The position numbers and the translations under genes were made by a program. Shown piece after piece: positions 33,460-40,713 of a stretch of DNA of 55,114 nt (its first letter is position 1; each line of letters begins with the position of its first letter). Origin of the DNA: Cryobacterium algoritolerans (GTDB lineage Bacteria > Actinomycetota > Actinomycetes > Actinomycetales > Microbacteriaceae); contig NZ_SOFP01000027.1 of assembly GCF_004402785.1 (NCBI RefSeq), forward strand, positions 468 to 55,581, in the 5' to 3' direction. The notes below the pieces were generated by a model, which was not told the origin of the DNA, ran no database searches, and saw nothing but the letters and a program-made list of their open reading frames with translations.

Positions 33460-34623
33460 TTAGCTGGGCGGAGGGGACACAGGTCGGCGGCCGCGAGGCG
33501 ATTGGAAGCGGATGAGGTAGCCGTCAGGATCGGTAACGAGGAACTGTTCCACTTCGGCGTCTTCGTTGCCGACGCGGTACCACTTCGTTTCGGGCTGCAT
33601 GAGGAGGTCGATACCGGCATGCGCGAGGGCGGAGACCAGATGCGTGATGCTCGGGACATTGATCTGAAAGTTGATTCCGCGACCGAGTGGGGCTTCGAGT
33701 GGGCCAGTGATCCAGTTCCGACCGACTCCGATCTGTTCCAGCATGAGGTGGGCCGAGCCGAGCGCGATATACGCGAAGCGCTCCTCGGGGCGCGAGTGAC
33801 GGATTTCGAAACCGCACACGTCGCGCCAAAAGACGAGGCTGCGCTCGACGTCGACGACCAAGAGTTCGGGGACCAGCGCCGGTTCAGGGGTCTCAGTCAT
33901 GGCCAGGTGGTGTTCGGCGTCGGCCGCTGCGGCGCAGCCGGTCCCTGCTGCGGTTGCGGTGAGGCCTTTCGGTTCGACGCTGAGGAGTTCGAGCATCTCC
34001 GTGACTTTGGTTGTGATCTGGTCCCGCACGACTCGCACTTCCTCGATGGGAAGGCTTACCGGGTCGGCGAGGGCCCAGTCCTGATAGTGCTTGCCGGGGT
34101 AGATCGGACAAGCATCGCCACAGCCCATCGTGATGACGACGTCGGCCGCCTGAACCACGTCATCCGTGAGTGGCTTGGGGAAGGCCTCGCTGAGATCGAG
34201 GCCGAGCTCGTTCATGACCTGCACGACGGCCGGGTTCAACTGGTGCGCCGGTGCGGACCCGGCGGAGCGCGCGTGCACGGCCCCACCGGAGAGGGCGTTT
34301 GTCAACACGGCCGCCATCTGGGAGCGGCCCGCATTCTGCTCGCAGACGAACAGAACCTCTGGCACGGGACTCCCGCTTGCGCCCTTGACCTGGGCGAGGG
34401 CGGTCAGTCGGTCGGTGGCGAACCGGATGGTGTTGCTGGTCAGGTGCGCCTTGACCGTCGCTGTGCGGAGGAGTGCGGCGTGGGACTCGAGCACGTACCG
34501 CTCGACCGTTTCTGGGCCGAAGATCCCGGCGAATCTGCGGGCCAGGTCGTCGGCGAGGCGTTTGAGGTAGTCCTCCGGGTAGGTCAGGCCCGGGAGCCCG
34601 CGCCGGCCTTTCACGTCCGTCAT
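33460..34623 (-). CDS. Arsenate reductase fused to a VOC/bleomycin-resistance-like domain
   Basis: 387 residues from ATG 34623. Residues 8-80 form a helical preamble also present in the ArsR-ArsC fusion (FAGIFGPETVERYVLESH). Residues 88-215 are a low-molecular-weight-phosphatase arsenate reductase with C94-x5-R100 in LFVCEQNAGRSQMAA and DVVITMGCGDACPIYPGKHY. After an Ala-rich linker, residues 242-387 are a VOC domain (VPELLVVDVERSLVFWRDVC, PEERFAYIALGSAHLMLEQI, GRGINFQINVPS) like bleomycin-resistance/glyoxalase folds, lacking the vicinal cysteines of ArsI. An internal ATG (33900) opens the VOC part but has no ribosome site, so fusion is the likely reading. Last gene of the unit, ten bases after arsC. 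Confidence 0.82.
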   Translation of the reverse strand: MTDVKGRRGLPGLTYPEDYLKRLADDLARRFAGIFGPETVERYVLESHAALLRTATVKAHLTSNTIRFATDRLTALAQVKGASGSPVPEVLFVCEQNAGRSQMAAVLTNALSGGAVHARSAGSAPAHQLNPAVVQVMNELGLDLSEAFPKPLTDDVVQAADVVITMGCGDACPIYPGKHYQDWALADPVSLPIEEVRVVRDQITTKVTEMLELLSVEPKGLTATAAGTGCAAAADAEHHLAMTETPEPALVPELLVVDVERSLVFWRDVCGFEIRHSRPEERFAYIALGSAHLMLEQIGVGRNWITGPLEAPLGRGINFQINVPSITHLVSALAHAGIDLLMQPETKWYRVGNEDAEVEQFLVTDPDGYLIRFQSPRGRRPVSPPPS

Positions 34624-34633
34624 GGTCGGTGCC

Positions 34634-35044
34634 CTAAACGGTTGCGGGAAGGATCTCAGCGAGGAGGGCTTGGACGCGCGCCTTAATATCGTCCCGGATG
34701 GGCCGAACAGCGTCGAGACCTTGGCCGGCCGGGTCGGCCAGCTCCCAGTCCTCGTAGCGCTTTCCGGGGAAGATCGGGCACACGTCGCCGCAGCCCATCG
34801 TGATGACGACCTCGGAAGCTTGAACCTGATCGGTGGTCATCAGCTGAGGAACGGCCTGCGAGATGTCGATGCCTTCTTCAGCCATCGCCCGGACGGCCAT
34901 CGGATTGATCTGGTTTCCGGGCTCTGAGCCACCAGAGCGCACTTCGACCTCGCCGCCGGAGAGGGCCCGCAGGTAACCGGCGGCCATCTGTGAACGGCCG
35001 GCGTTGTGGATGCACACGAACAGGACGGTGGGCTTCTCAGACAT
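34634..35044 (-). CDS. arsC: Arsenate reductase, thioredoxin/mycothiol-type fold
   Basis: 136 residues from ATG 35044 with AGGAAA upstream. The phosphatase-like loop C11-x5-R17 lies in LFVCIHNAGRSQMAAGYL, followed by RSGGSEPGNQINPMAVRAMA and the Asp region VVITMGCGDVCPIFPGKRYE. It reduces arsenate to arsenite in the cytoplasm; whether it uses thioredoxin or mycothiol cannot be read, though the late C-G-D-x-C pair recalls mycothiol/mycoredoxin-type or thioredoxin relays. A CATAGA-N6-TCTATG operator lies directly upstream. Followed by the ArsC-VOC gene. Confidence 0.9.
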   Translation of the reverse strand: MSEKPTVLFVCIHNAGRSQMAAGYLRALSGGEVEVRSGGSEPGNQINPMAVRAMAEEGIDISQAVPQLMTTDQVQASEVVITMGCGDVCPIFPGKRYEDWELADPAGQGLDAVRPIRDDIKARVQALLAEILPATV

Positions 35045-35075
35045 GCGGGTTTCCTAACTCTCGAATTACCCAAAG

Positions 35076-35093
35076 CATAGACGCTTATCTATG
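35076..35093. promoter_or_regulatory. ArsR-type operator before arsC
   Basis: CATAGA (35076-35081), six bases, TCTATG (35088-35093): a perfect inverted repeat about 30 bases before the arsC start. The same repeat with the same spacing lies at the start of the ArsR-ArsC fusion gene. Confidence 0.65.
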
Positions 35094-35129
35094 GATTGGC
35101 CATCTCGAGAGGGAGAGTTCACCCGGCAA

Positions 35130-36104
35130 TCACGTCGCCGGAGCGGCTCGGATACCCATCACGACCAGCAACGCACGCACGCGGACATCGATCTCGTCGC
35201 GAATGACGCGCACACCCTCCATCGGCAGCCCGACCGGATCCGCCAGGTCCCAGTCAAGGTAGGTACGGCCCGCAAAAACGGGGCAGGCATCGCCGCAGCC
35301 CATGGTGATCACATAGTCGGCGGCCCGCACCACCTCGTGCGTGAGGGGTTTGGGGTATTCCCCGGCAAGAGGCACACCGATCTCGTCGAGCGCTGCGACG
35401 ACCAACGGGTTGACGGCTCCCGCGGGTTCCGAACCGGCCGTGAGGACGCGCACCCGGTCGCCGGCCAAGGACCGGAGGAGGGCCGAAGCCAATTGGGAGC
35501 GGCCGGCATTCTGCACACAGACGAACAACACCTCAGGAACGGTGTGGGTGAGTTTGCCGTCCGCCGCGGAAAGCGCCCGCAGCCGGTCGCCGGCGAAACG
35601 GGCGGTCAGCGAGGGCAGGTAACGGGTGATCTTCGCCTGCCGGTCAAGGAGTTCGTAGCTCTCCTGCACGTAGCGGCCGATCGTCTCGGGCGAGAAGACT
35701 CCGTGGAATCGGATGGCCAGGTCCTCGGTGATCCGTGCGAGAACGTGAGGCGCGACGACTGCGGCGACCGGGTCGTGCTGGCGCCGTGTGGATTCGATTA
35801 CGTCCGCGATGCGGTCGGGAACGACGGAGTACCAGGCCTGTCGCCCGATCTGCTCGCGGGCGAGCAGCCCTTCCTCGGCCATGATGCGCATGTGGTGACT
35901 CACGGTCGGCTGGGTCAAGCCGAGGGTTGTGGCGAGTTCGCCCACGAGGGCGCGGCCGCCCGGCCCGGCGACGATCAGGCCCAGCAGTTGAACCCGCGTG
36001 GGGTCGGCCATCGCGCGAAGGCTCCGGGCGATGTTCTCGGCGGCGGCACGGTCGAGTGCGCGCGCCTCACTCAGGCTCGCCTCGCCATCGGCATCGGTAC
36101 GCAT
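35130..36104 (-). CDS. ArsR repressor-arsenate reductase fusion protein
   Basis: 324 residues from ATG 36104. Residues 20-105 are an ArsR-type winged helix (ADPTRVQLLGLIVAGPGGRA, GLTQPTVSHHMRIMAEEGLL). Residues 115-180 form the helical linker shared with the VOC fusion (FSPETIGRYVQESYELLD), and residues 190-320 an arsenate reductase with C196-x5-R202 (EVLFVCVQNAGRSQLASALL) and YVITMGCGDACPVFAGRTYL. The HTH part has no cysteine at all, so metalloid sensing must use the reductase domain or be indirect. A palindrome covers the start codon, implying autoregulation, and the short leader suggests a leaderless or nearly leaderless mRNA. Confidence 0.88.
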   Translation of the reverse strand: MRTDADGEASLSEARALDRAAAENIARSLRAMADPTRVQLLGLIVAGPGGRALVGELATTLGLTQPTVSHHMRIMAEEGLLAREQIGRQAWYSVVPDRIADVIESTRRQHDPVAAVVAPHVLARITEDLAIRFHGVFSPETIGRYVQESYELLDRQAKITRYLPSLTARFAGDRLRALSAADGKLTHTVPEVLFVCVQNAGRSQLASALLRSLAGDRVRVLTAGSEPAGAVNPLVVAALDEIGVPLAGEYPKPLTHEVVRAADYVITMGCGDACPVFAGRTYLDWDLADPVGLPMEGVRVIRDEIDVRVRALLVVMGIRAAPAT

Positions 36105-36121
36105 AGACGTGAGTCTATGCG
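36100..36121. promoter_or_regulatory. Operator overlapping the ArsR-ArsC start codon
   Basis: CGCATAGAC-GTGA-GTCTATGCG is a perfect 9-bp inverted repeat; its core CATAGA-N6-TCTATG (36102-36119) equals that before arsC at 35076. It includes the start codon of the fusion gene, so binding would block transcription directly. Confidence 0.7.
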
Positions 36122-36152
36122 AACGTCCCTGACCGTCGACCGCGCGTCACGG

Positions 36153-36170
36153 GCCACCAAGGTGGGTGGC
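36153..36170. terminator. Hairpin between arsA and the ArsR-ArsC gene
   Basis: GCCACC-AAGGTG-GGTGGC, six-base stem, directly after the arsA stop (36176). It could separate the arsDA transcript from the following reductase unit. Weak stem. Confidence 0.35.
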
Positions 36171-36175
36171 GGGTT

Positions 36176-37939
36176 TTAGACCGGTTGCGGGCTGAGCGCA
36201 GTGAGCGCGGCGAGCCGGTCCTCCCCGATGGGCTCTGTGGGCAGCAAGGGAAGAATAGCCACGCGACCCGACAAGGAGCGCACCCTGGTGATCTGCTCGA
36301 GTTCGCTCGCGGCGCGCTCACGCAGGAAGGGTGACTCCGGCTGGGCTGCGGCGATAGAGCTATTCACCACCCACGCCCACGGCTGAATTCCCGCCCGCTT
36401 GAGGTCTTCCTGCAGGATTTCAGCCTCGAGCACCGGCGTTGTCTCGGCGAGGGTGACGAGGATGACTTTGGTCTGATCTGGGTCTTGCAGACGCATGAGC
36501 GGGGTTGTGAACGACAGGGAGTCTTCGATCTGACGGGCCATCTCGCGGTGGTAGGACCCCGTTGCGTCCAGGAGCAGGAGCGTGTGCCCCGTGGGAGCGG
36601 TGTCCACGACGACGAACTTACGGCGGGACTCGTGGACCACCCGGGAGAACTGCTGGAAAACGGCGACTTCTTCCGTGCACGGCGACAGCAGGTCTTCGGC
36701 AAGGGCAGCTCGGCCATCCGCGTCGAGATTCTTGCCCTTGGTGGCCATCACATGGTCGCGGTAGGTCCGGACGGCCTCGACCGGATCGATGCGGGACACC
36801 TCCAGCCCGGGGACGCTGCCGTGCAGCGTCTCGGTGAGGTGCGCGGCCGGGTCCGTTGTGGTCAGGTGTACGGCGTGGCCTCTCTTGGCCAGGGCGACCG
36901 CAATGGCCGCGGCGATCGTCGTCTTGCCGACCCCGCCCTTGCCCATGCACAACACAAGTCCGTGATCATCCAGGTCCAAATCATCCACCAGGGCGCACAG
37001 TGGGGCGTCGATAACGTCCAGTGCTAGCGATTTCCGGTCACGGATGCCGGCCTGCCCGGATGCCGCAAACAGGGTTTGCAGCGCGGGGACGCCGACCATG
37101 TTGGTCGCCTTCAGCTCCAGCACGTCGCGCGGAAGCCCAGCGATGGCTGCCGGAATGGCGCTCATCGCAGCACCCTCCCGTGTACGCACGGCCCGGGTGA
37201 GCTCCTCGTCACCGGCTGCCTCGGGTAGAACGCCGTTGATAACGACATAGCCTCGGGATATCCCGATCTGGTTCAGCTCCAGGTAAGTGCGTTCGATTTC
37301 GGCCAGGGAAGAGGTTTGGGGCCGGCTGACCAGGATGAGGCGCGTCAGCGCCGGGTCGGTCAGCGCGTCGACGGCTGCGGCGTACATCGAGCGGTGTTTA
37401 TCCAGTCCGGAGAGCGGGCCAAGGCACGACGGGTCGCCCTTGCCTGTGTCGAGGAACTCGGTCCAGGTCCCGGGAAGCCGCAACAGTCGAATGGTGTGCC
37501 CGGTCGGGGCCGTGTCGAAGACGATGTGGTCGTATCGCCCGAAAACGCTCTCGTCGGCCAGCAGGCTGGTGAACTCATCAAAGGACGCGATTTCAGTCGT
37601 GCAGGAGCCCGAGAGCCCCTCGGCGATGCCGGCCAGCTCGTCGTCGGGCAGCAGCCCGCGCACGGGGGCGATGATGCGCTCCCGGTATGCTGCTGCTGCC
37701 TGCTCCGGGTCGATCTCGAGGGCGAACAGCCCGGGAACCTCGTCGATGGGCGTGACCGTATTGCCGATCGTCATGCCGAAGACCTGCGCGACGTTGGAGG
37801 CCGGATCGGTGCTGACCAGAAGCACCTGCCGGCCGTCACGGGCGAGGTTCAGGGCCGTGGCGCAAGCCACGGACGTCTTGCCGACGCCGCCCTTGCCGGT
37901 GAAGAAAAGAAAGCGGGGAGGGTTCTTGAGGAATTTCAT
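36176..37939 (-). CDS. arsA: Arsenite-stimulated ATPase ArsA
   Basis: 587 residues from ATG 37939, seven bases after the arsD stop. Two halves each hold a deviant Walker A (FFTGKGGVGKTS and CMGKGGVGKTT) and the signature DTAPTGHT. Cysteines in SGSCTTE, DPSCLGPL and LSPCTEE match the three metalloid-binding cysteines of E. coli ArsA. It powers arsenite export together with the ArsB-type permease, receiving As(III) from ArsD. No permease gene is found here, so the partner is either elsewhere or lost. Confidence 0.93.
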   Translation of the reverse strand: MKFLKNPPRFLFFTGKGGVGKTSVACATALNLARDGRQVLLVSTDPASNVAQVFGMTIGNTVTPIDEVPGLFALEIDPEQAAAAYRERIIAPVRGLLPDDELAGIAEGLSGSCTTEIASFDEFTSLLADESVFGRYDHIVFDTAPTGHTIRLLRLPGTWTEFLDTGKGDPSCLGPLSGLDKHRSMYAAAVDALTDPALTRLILVSRPQTSSLAEIERTYLELNQIGISRGYVVINGVLPEAAGDEELTRAVRTREGAAMSAIPAAIAGLPRDVLELKATNMVGVPALQTLFAASGQAGIRDRKSLALDVIDAPLCALVDDLDLDDHGLVLCMGKGGVGKTTIAAAIAVALAKRGHAVHLTTTDPAAHLTETLHGSVPGLEVSRIDPVEAVRTYRDHVMATKGKNLDADGRAALAEDLLSPCTEEVAVFQQFSRVVHESRRKFVVVDTAPTGHTLLLLDATGSYHREMARQIEDSLSFTTPLMRLQDPDQTKVILVTLAETTPVLEAEILQEDLKRAGIQPWAWVVNSSIAAAQPESPFLRERAASELEQITRVRSLSGRVAILPLLPTEPIGEDRLAALTALSPQPV

Positions 37940-37946
37940 CAGGGGC

Positions 37947-38345
37947 CTAGCAGCAGCCGGTCGTGCCGCCGCAGCATCCGCCCGATTTCTCGGCCAAGCC
38001 CAACTCTGCCCGAGCCGGAGCCGGGGCCCCCTTCGAGGCGCTGCCGAGGCCGGCGAAGTCGAGCAGTTGGGCGCGGCTCGGGTAACTGCCAGTGGCGACG
38101 GTGACGCCGTCGACGACCGTGAGGGGAAGCCCCGTCGAACCAACTGTGTGCATGAATGCGCGCGCGGTGTCGTCGGTGGTGAACGCGATCGGGTCGGTCG
38201 CCAGGTTGTGTCGCTCGATGTCGACGCCGAGATCCTTGAGGTTGCGTACAGCGGCGGTCACTGTGACCAGCGACGGGTCACTGTCGGTGCCGCAGACACC
38301 GGACGCGCAACACAGGGCCGGCTCGTAGATTCGAATGGCAGCCAT
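37947..38345 (-). CDS. arsD: Arsenic metallochaperone ArsD
   Basis: 132 residues from ATG 38345. The metallochaperone cysteines are exactly at 12, 13 and 18 (PALCCASGVCGTDSD), as in E. coli ArsD, with a thioredoxin-like fold following and a C-terminal SGGCCGGTTGCC cluster of extra cysteines. It hands arsenite to ArsA and may weakly repress. It starts the arsDA operon, divergent from arsR; two TATCGA-type operators lie in the shared 93-base gap. Confidence 0.93.
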   Translation of the reverse strand: MAAIRIYEPALCCASGVCGTDSDPSLVTVTAAVRNLKDLGVDIERHNLATDPIAFTTDDTARAFMHTVGSTGLPLTVVDGVTVATGSYPSRAQLLDFAGLGSASKGAPAPARAELGLAEKSGGCCGGTTGCC

Positions 38346-38366
38346 TTGGTTCTCCTCGCTTCGGTA

Positions 38367-38384
38367 TATCGATTTCTATCGATA
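38367..38384. promoter_or_regulatory. ArsR operator, perfect copy, in the arsD-arsR gap
   Basis: TATCGA (38367-38372), six bases, TCGATA (38379-38384). Perfect inverted repeat just before arsD, of a different sequence from the CATAGA sites of the reductase unit. Confidence 0.65.
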
Positions 38385-38402
38385 CTTCAGCATGTCAGGC
38401 TA

Positions 38403-38420
38403 TATCGATGGATGTCAATA
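38403..38420. promoter_or_regulatory. Second ArsR operator, one mismatch
   Basis: TATCGA-N6-TCAATA at 38403-38420, same spacing as the perfect site, one changed base, about 20 bases before arsR. It could allow repression of both divergent promoters. Confidence 0.5.
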
Positions 38421-38438
38421 CGGTACTACGATGGTCCC

Positions 38439-38786
38439 ATGTCGACCACCACGCTTCCGATCACCGATTCCGCAGCCTGCTGTGCGCCGCTCACCAGGGA
38501 GGCGCTGGGCGCCTCGCAAGCCGACGGCCTTGCACGGTCGCTGAAGGCCCTGGCCGACCCGACGCGGCTGCGCCTGATCTCGATCGTCGCGGCCTCCGAA
38601 GGTCAGGAAGCCTGCGCCTGCGACCTGACCGCACCGGTCGGACTGAGCCAGCCGACCGTCTCCCACCACCTCAAGGTGCTGACTGATGCCGGGTTCCTCA
38701 GCCGAAGCCAGCGCGGCACCTGGGCACACTTCGCCCTCGTCCCGGGCGCTCTGGACTCCGTCGCACGGCTGCTGACCAGCGCGTGA
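38439..38786 (+). CDS. arsR: Arsenic-responsive repressor ArsR
   Basis: 115 residues from ATG 38439. A winged helix (KALADPTRLRLISIVAASEG, GLSQPTVSHHLKVLTDAGFL) and cysteines at 14, 15, 59 and 61 are visible; Cys14-Cys15 plus the later cysteine resemble the As(III) site of the Corynebacterium ArsR type. It should leave its operator when it binds arsenite, antimonite or similar. It is divergent from arsD; its stop is overlapped by the start of an aquaporin remnant (GTGA). Confidence 0.92.
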   Translation: MSTTTLPITDSAACCAPLTREALGASQADGLARSLKALADPTRLRLISIVAASEGQEACACDLTAPVGLSQPTVSHHLKVLTDAGFLSRSQRGTWAHFALVPGALDSVARLLTSA

Positions 38787-38970
38787 GCGACGCACCATCG
38801 GCTCGCCGCACGCTGAGTGAGTTCCTCGGCAGCGCTCTGCTCGCCGTGATTGTCATCGCCTCCGGGTCCGCGCCAGAACACCCGCGCCCGCGGTCGCGGC
38901 AGCGCCCTCGGCCTCCTGCTCGTGAGCGTCCTCTACCCACAACGCCGCGTCGCCAACCTCGCCGGTCTCC
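38783..38970 (+). pseudogene. Aquaporin/MIP channel remnant of the ars operon
   Basis: GTG 38783 overlaps the arsR stop and reads SDAPSARRTLSEFLGSALLA then VIVIASGSA, the first membrane helix of MIP-type channels. After it the frame is lost and an end segment GSALGLLLVSVLYP appears in another frame, like the last helix of the same family. The whole middle with both N-P-A motifs is gone. Arsenite-conducting aquaporins of this kind are known from ars operons, so this is a decayed partner. Confidence 0.6.
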
Positions 38971-39014
38971 AAGTTGCCGGAGCGCAGCGCTACATCGAAG
39001 AAAGGGGCGAAGCC

Positions 39015-39390
39015 ATGACCGAGAAGTCCGACATCATCGAGCACGTCCGGGAACGCTTCCAACTGCGTCATCAACCTCTCCGCCGATAAGAACGGCGTCA
39101 TTTCCGAGATGTTCCGCACCCTGAAGCCAGGCGGCCGCCTCGGCATCTCTGACGTCGTTGCCGAGAACCAGCTCAGCGCGGAGGACCGCATCCAGCGCGG
39201 CACTTTCGCAGGCTGCATCGCCGGAGCGCTCTCCCATCAGGAATACGTCAGTGCTCTCACCGCGGCCGGGTTCGTCGACGTGAGCGTCGACTACACCCAC
39301 GAGGTCGCACCCGAAATGCACGGAGCCATCGTCAAAGCGGTCAAACCCGCGTTCCAGCACTTCCAGGTCGTGCCGGCGGGCAGAATTTAG
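39015..39390 (+). pseudogene. arsM: Arsenite S-adenosylmethionine methyltransferase ArsM with a large internal deletion
   Basis: ATG 39015 reads MTEKSDIIEHVRERF, the usual ArsM start, then jumps near 39057 to a new frame with SNCVINLSADKNGVISEMFR, TLKPGGRLGISDVVAENQLS, QRGTFAGCIAGALSHQEYVS and a C-terminal HEVAPEMHGAIVKAVKP. The SAM-binding domain and first arsenite cysteines are deleted (well over 100 residues). Intact ArsM makes methylated arsenicals in the cytosol. This copy cannot bind SAM. Confidence 0.75.
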
Positions 39391-39992
39391 TTGGCCTGCG
39401 GTCTGAAGATGTGTATTGCCTCACGGATTGCATAGAAGACGATCACATAGCCAGCCAGTGGGTCTGCCCACCACCATCCCAATGCCAGATTGAGGGAAAG
39501 GCCCAGAAGGACTGCCAGCGCAAGGAGACCGTCCATGAAGGTCACGCGTCCTTCGGTTTCCAGAACGGGGTTGCCCAGTGCCCGACCGGTGCTACGTTTA
39601 CCGGCCGCCAGGACAAACATCACCACGGCTGTCACCGCGGTCCAGACGACACCTTCCCAACTGGGTATCGCGCGGTGCGTGCTGATCAGCGCAATCGTTG
39701 ACTGGACTGCAAGATAGGCACCCAGACCGACAAAAGCAACGCCAATCAGTCTCAGCGCCTGTTGCTGGCGAGCCTGACCCGTGCCGGACAACTCCCACAG
39801 GACAACTGTGCTGGCTCCGATCTCGATGAGGCTGTCCAGGCCGAACCCTGCAAGAGCCACCGAGGAAGCTGCGAACGCCAGCAGAGCGAGGATGCCGACG
39901 CCAATGATGTTCCAGCCCAGCGTGATCCATTCCAGCGACCTTCCCCTGCGCAAGAGATCGGCGGCGACATCGGTGGACAGTGCGGAAGGCAT
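39387..39992 (-). CDS. Short cation diffusion facilitator-like transporter 1
   Basis: 201 residues from ATG 39992 behind AAGGAAC. Six membrane helices can be drawn. The helix-2 region, VALAGFGLDSLIEIGAS, has D-S-L-I-E rather than the D-x-x-H-x-x-x-D of classical CDFs, and the protein ends soon after helix 6 (WADPLAGYVIVFYAIREAIH) without the usual cytoplasmic domain. It resembles the TMEM163-like side branch of the family. Last of three tandem CDF genes behind a metal-sensing repressor; probably exports or imports a divalent metal. Confidence 0.78.
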   Translation of the reverse strand: MPSALSTDVAADLLRRGRSLEWITLGWNIIGVGILALLAFAASSVALAGFGLDSLIEIGASTVVLWELSGTGQARQQQALRLIGVAFVGLGAYLAVQSTIALISTHRAIPSWEGVVWTAVTAVVMFVLAAGKRSTGRALGNPVLETEGRVTFMDGLLALAVLLGLSLNLALGWWWADPLAGYVIVFYAIREAIHIFRPQAN

Positions 39993-40023
39993 AGTTCCTT
40001 TCTCGTCGTTGGGGCGATCCGAG

Positions 40024-40713
40024 TCAGTGTTGGTGCTCGTCGGCTGTTTCGAGTTCGCCTGTGAGGGCTGAGATGGGAACCGTGCAGGATTCGCCTTTCC
40101 AGGCTTCCACGCCTTCGCGGACGGCGAAGAAGACCACGACGAGGGCCGCGATGGCGTCGGCCCAGGCCCAGCCGAAGAGACTGTTGAGCAATAGGCCGAG
40201 GAGAACGGCCGCCGAGAGATAGGCGCAGATCAAGGTCTGTTTGGAATCCGCAACGGCGGACGCTGAACCGAGCTCGGTTCCGGTCCGCCGTTCCATGAAG
40301 CTGAGGAACGGCATGATCAGCAGGCTCAGCGCGGTCAGGATGATTCCGAGGGTGCTGTGGGCTGCAGTGTTGATCCCGGCGAGGGAGAGGCCCGCGTCAA
40401 TAGTGACGTACAGGGCGAGGGCGAAGAACGACACCGCGATCAGACGCAACGCCGTTTTCTCACGGGTCTCGGGGTCTGGCGCGGAGAATTGCCAGGCGAT
40501 CGCGGCGGCGGAAAGCACTTCGACGATGGAGTCCAAACCGAACCCGATCAGAGCGGCGGAGGAGGCCACGCTGCCGGCGGTGATCGCGATGATGGCTTCG
40601 AGGACGTTGTAGCTGATCGTCACGGCCACGATCCACCGAATTCGGCGGCGAAGAACGAGGGTCCTGGGGGTGGGCAGGGCCGCATCCTGGTGAAGGTAGG
40701 TGTCCTGAGTCAT
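40024..40713 (-). CDS. Short cation diffusion facilitator-like transporter 2
   Basis: 229 residues from ATG 40713, overlapping the stop of the upstream CDF by ATGA. It is similar to its neighbour: ASSAALIGFGLDSIVEVLSA in helix 2 and NSLFGWAWADAIAALVVVFF near helix 6, with no large C-terminal domain but a short His-rich end (TADEHQH) that could bind metal. It also lacks the classical His-x-x-x-Asp metal site. 31 bases separate it from the next gene. Confidence 0.78.
   Translation of the reverse strand: MTQDTYLHQDAALPTPRTLVLRRRIRWIVAVTISYNVLEAIIAITAGSVASSAALIGFGLDSIVEVLSAAAIAWQFSAPDPETREKTALRLIAVSFFALALYVTIDAGLSLAGINTAAHSTLGIILTALSLLIMPFLSFMERRTGTELGSASAVADSKQTLICAYLSAAVLLGLLLNSLFGWAWADAIAALVVVFFAVREGVEAWKGESCTVPISALTGELETADEHQH

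Noticed and set aside
33460..33900. VOC part as ArsI C-As lyase
   Set aside because: ArsI needs a vicinal cysteine pair; only one cysteine (in FWRDVCGF) is seen here, so the bleomycin-resistance-like label fits better.
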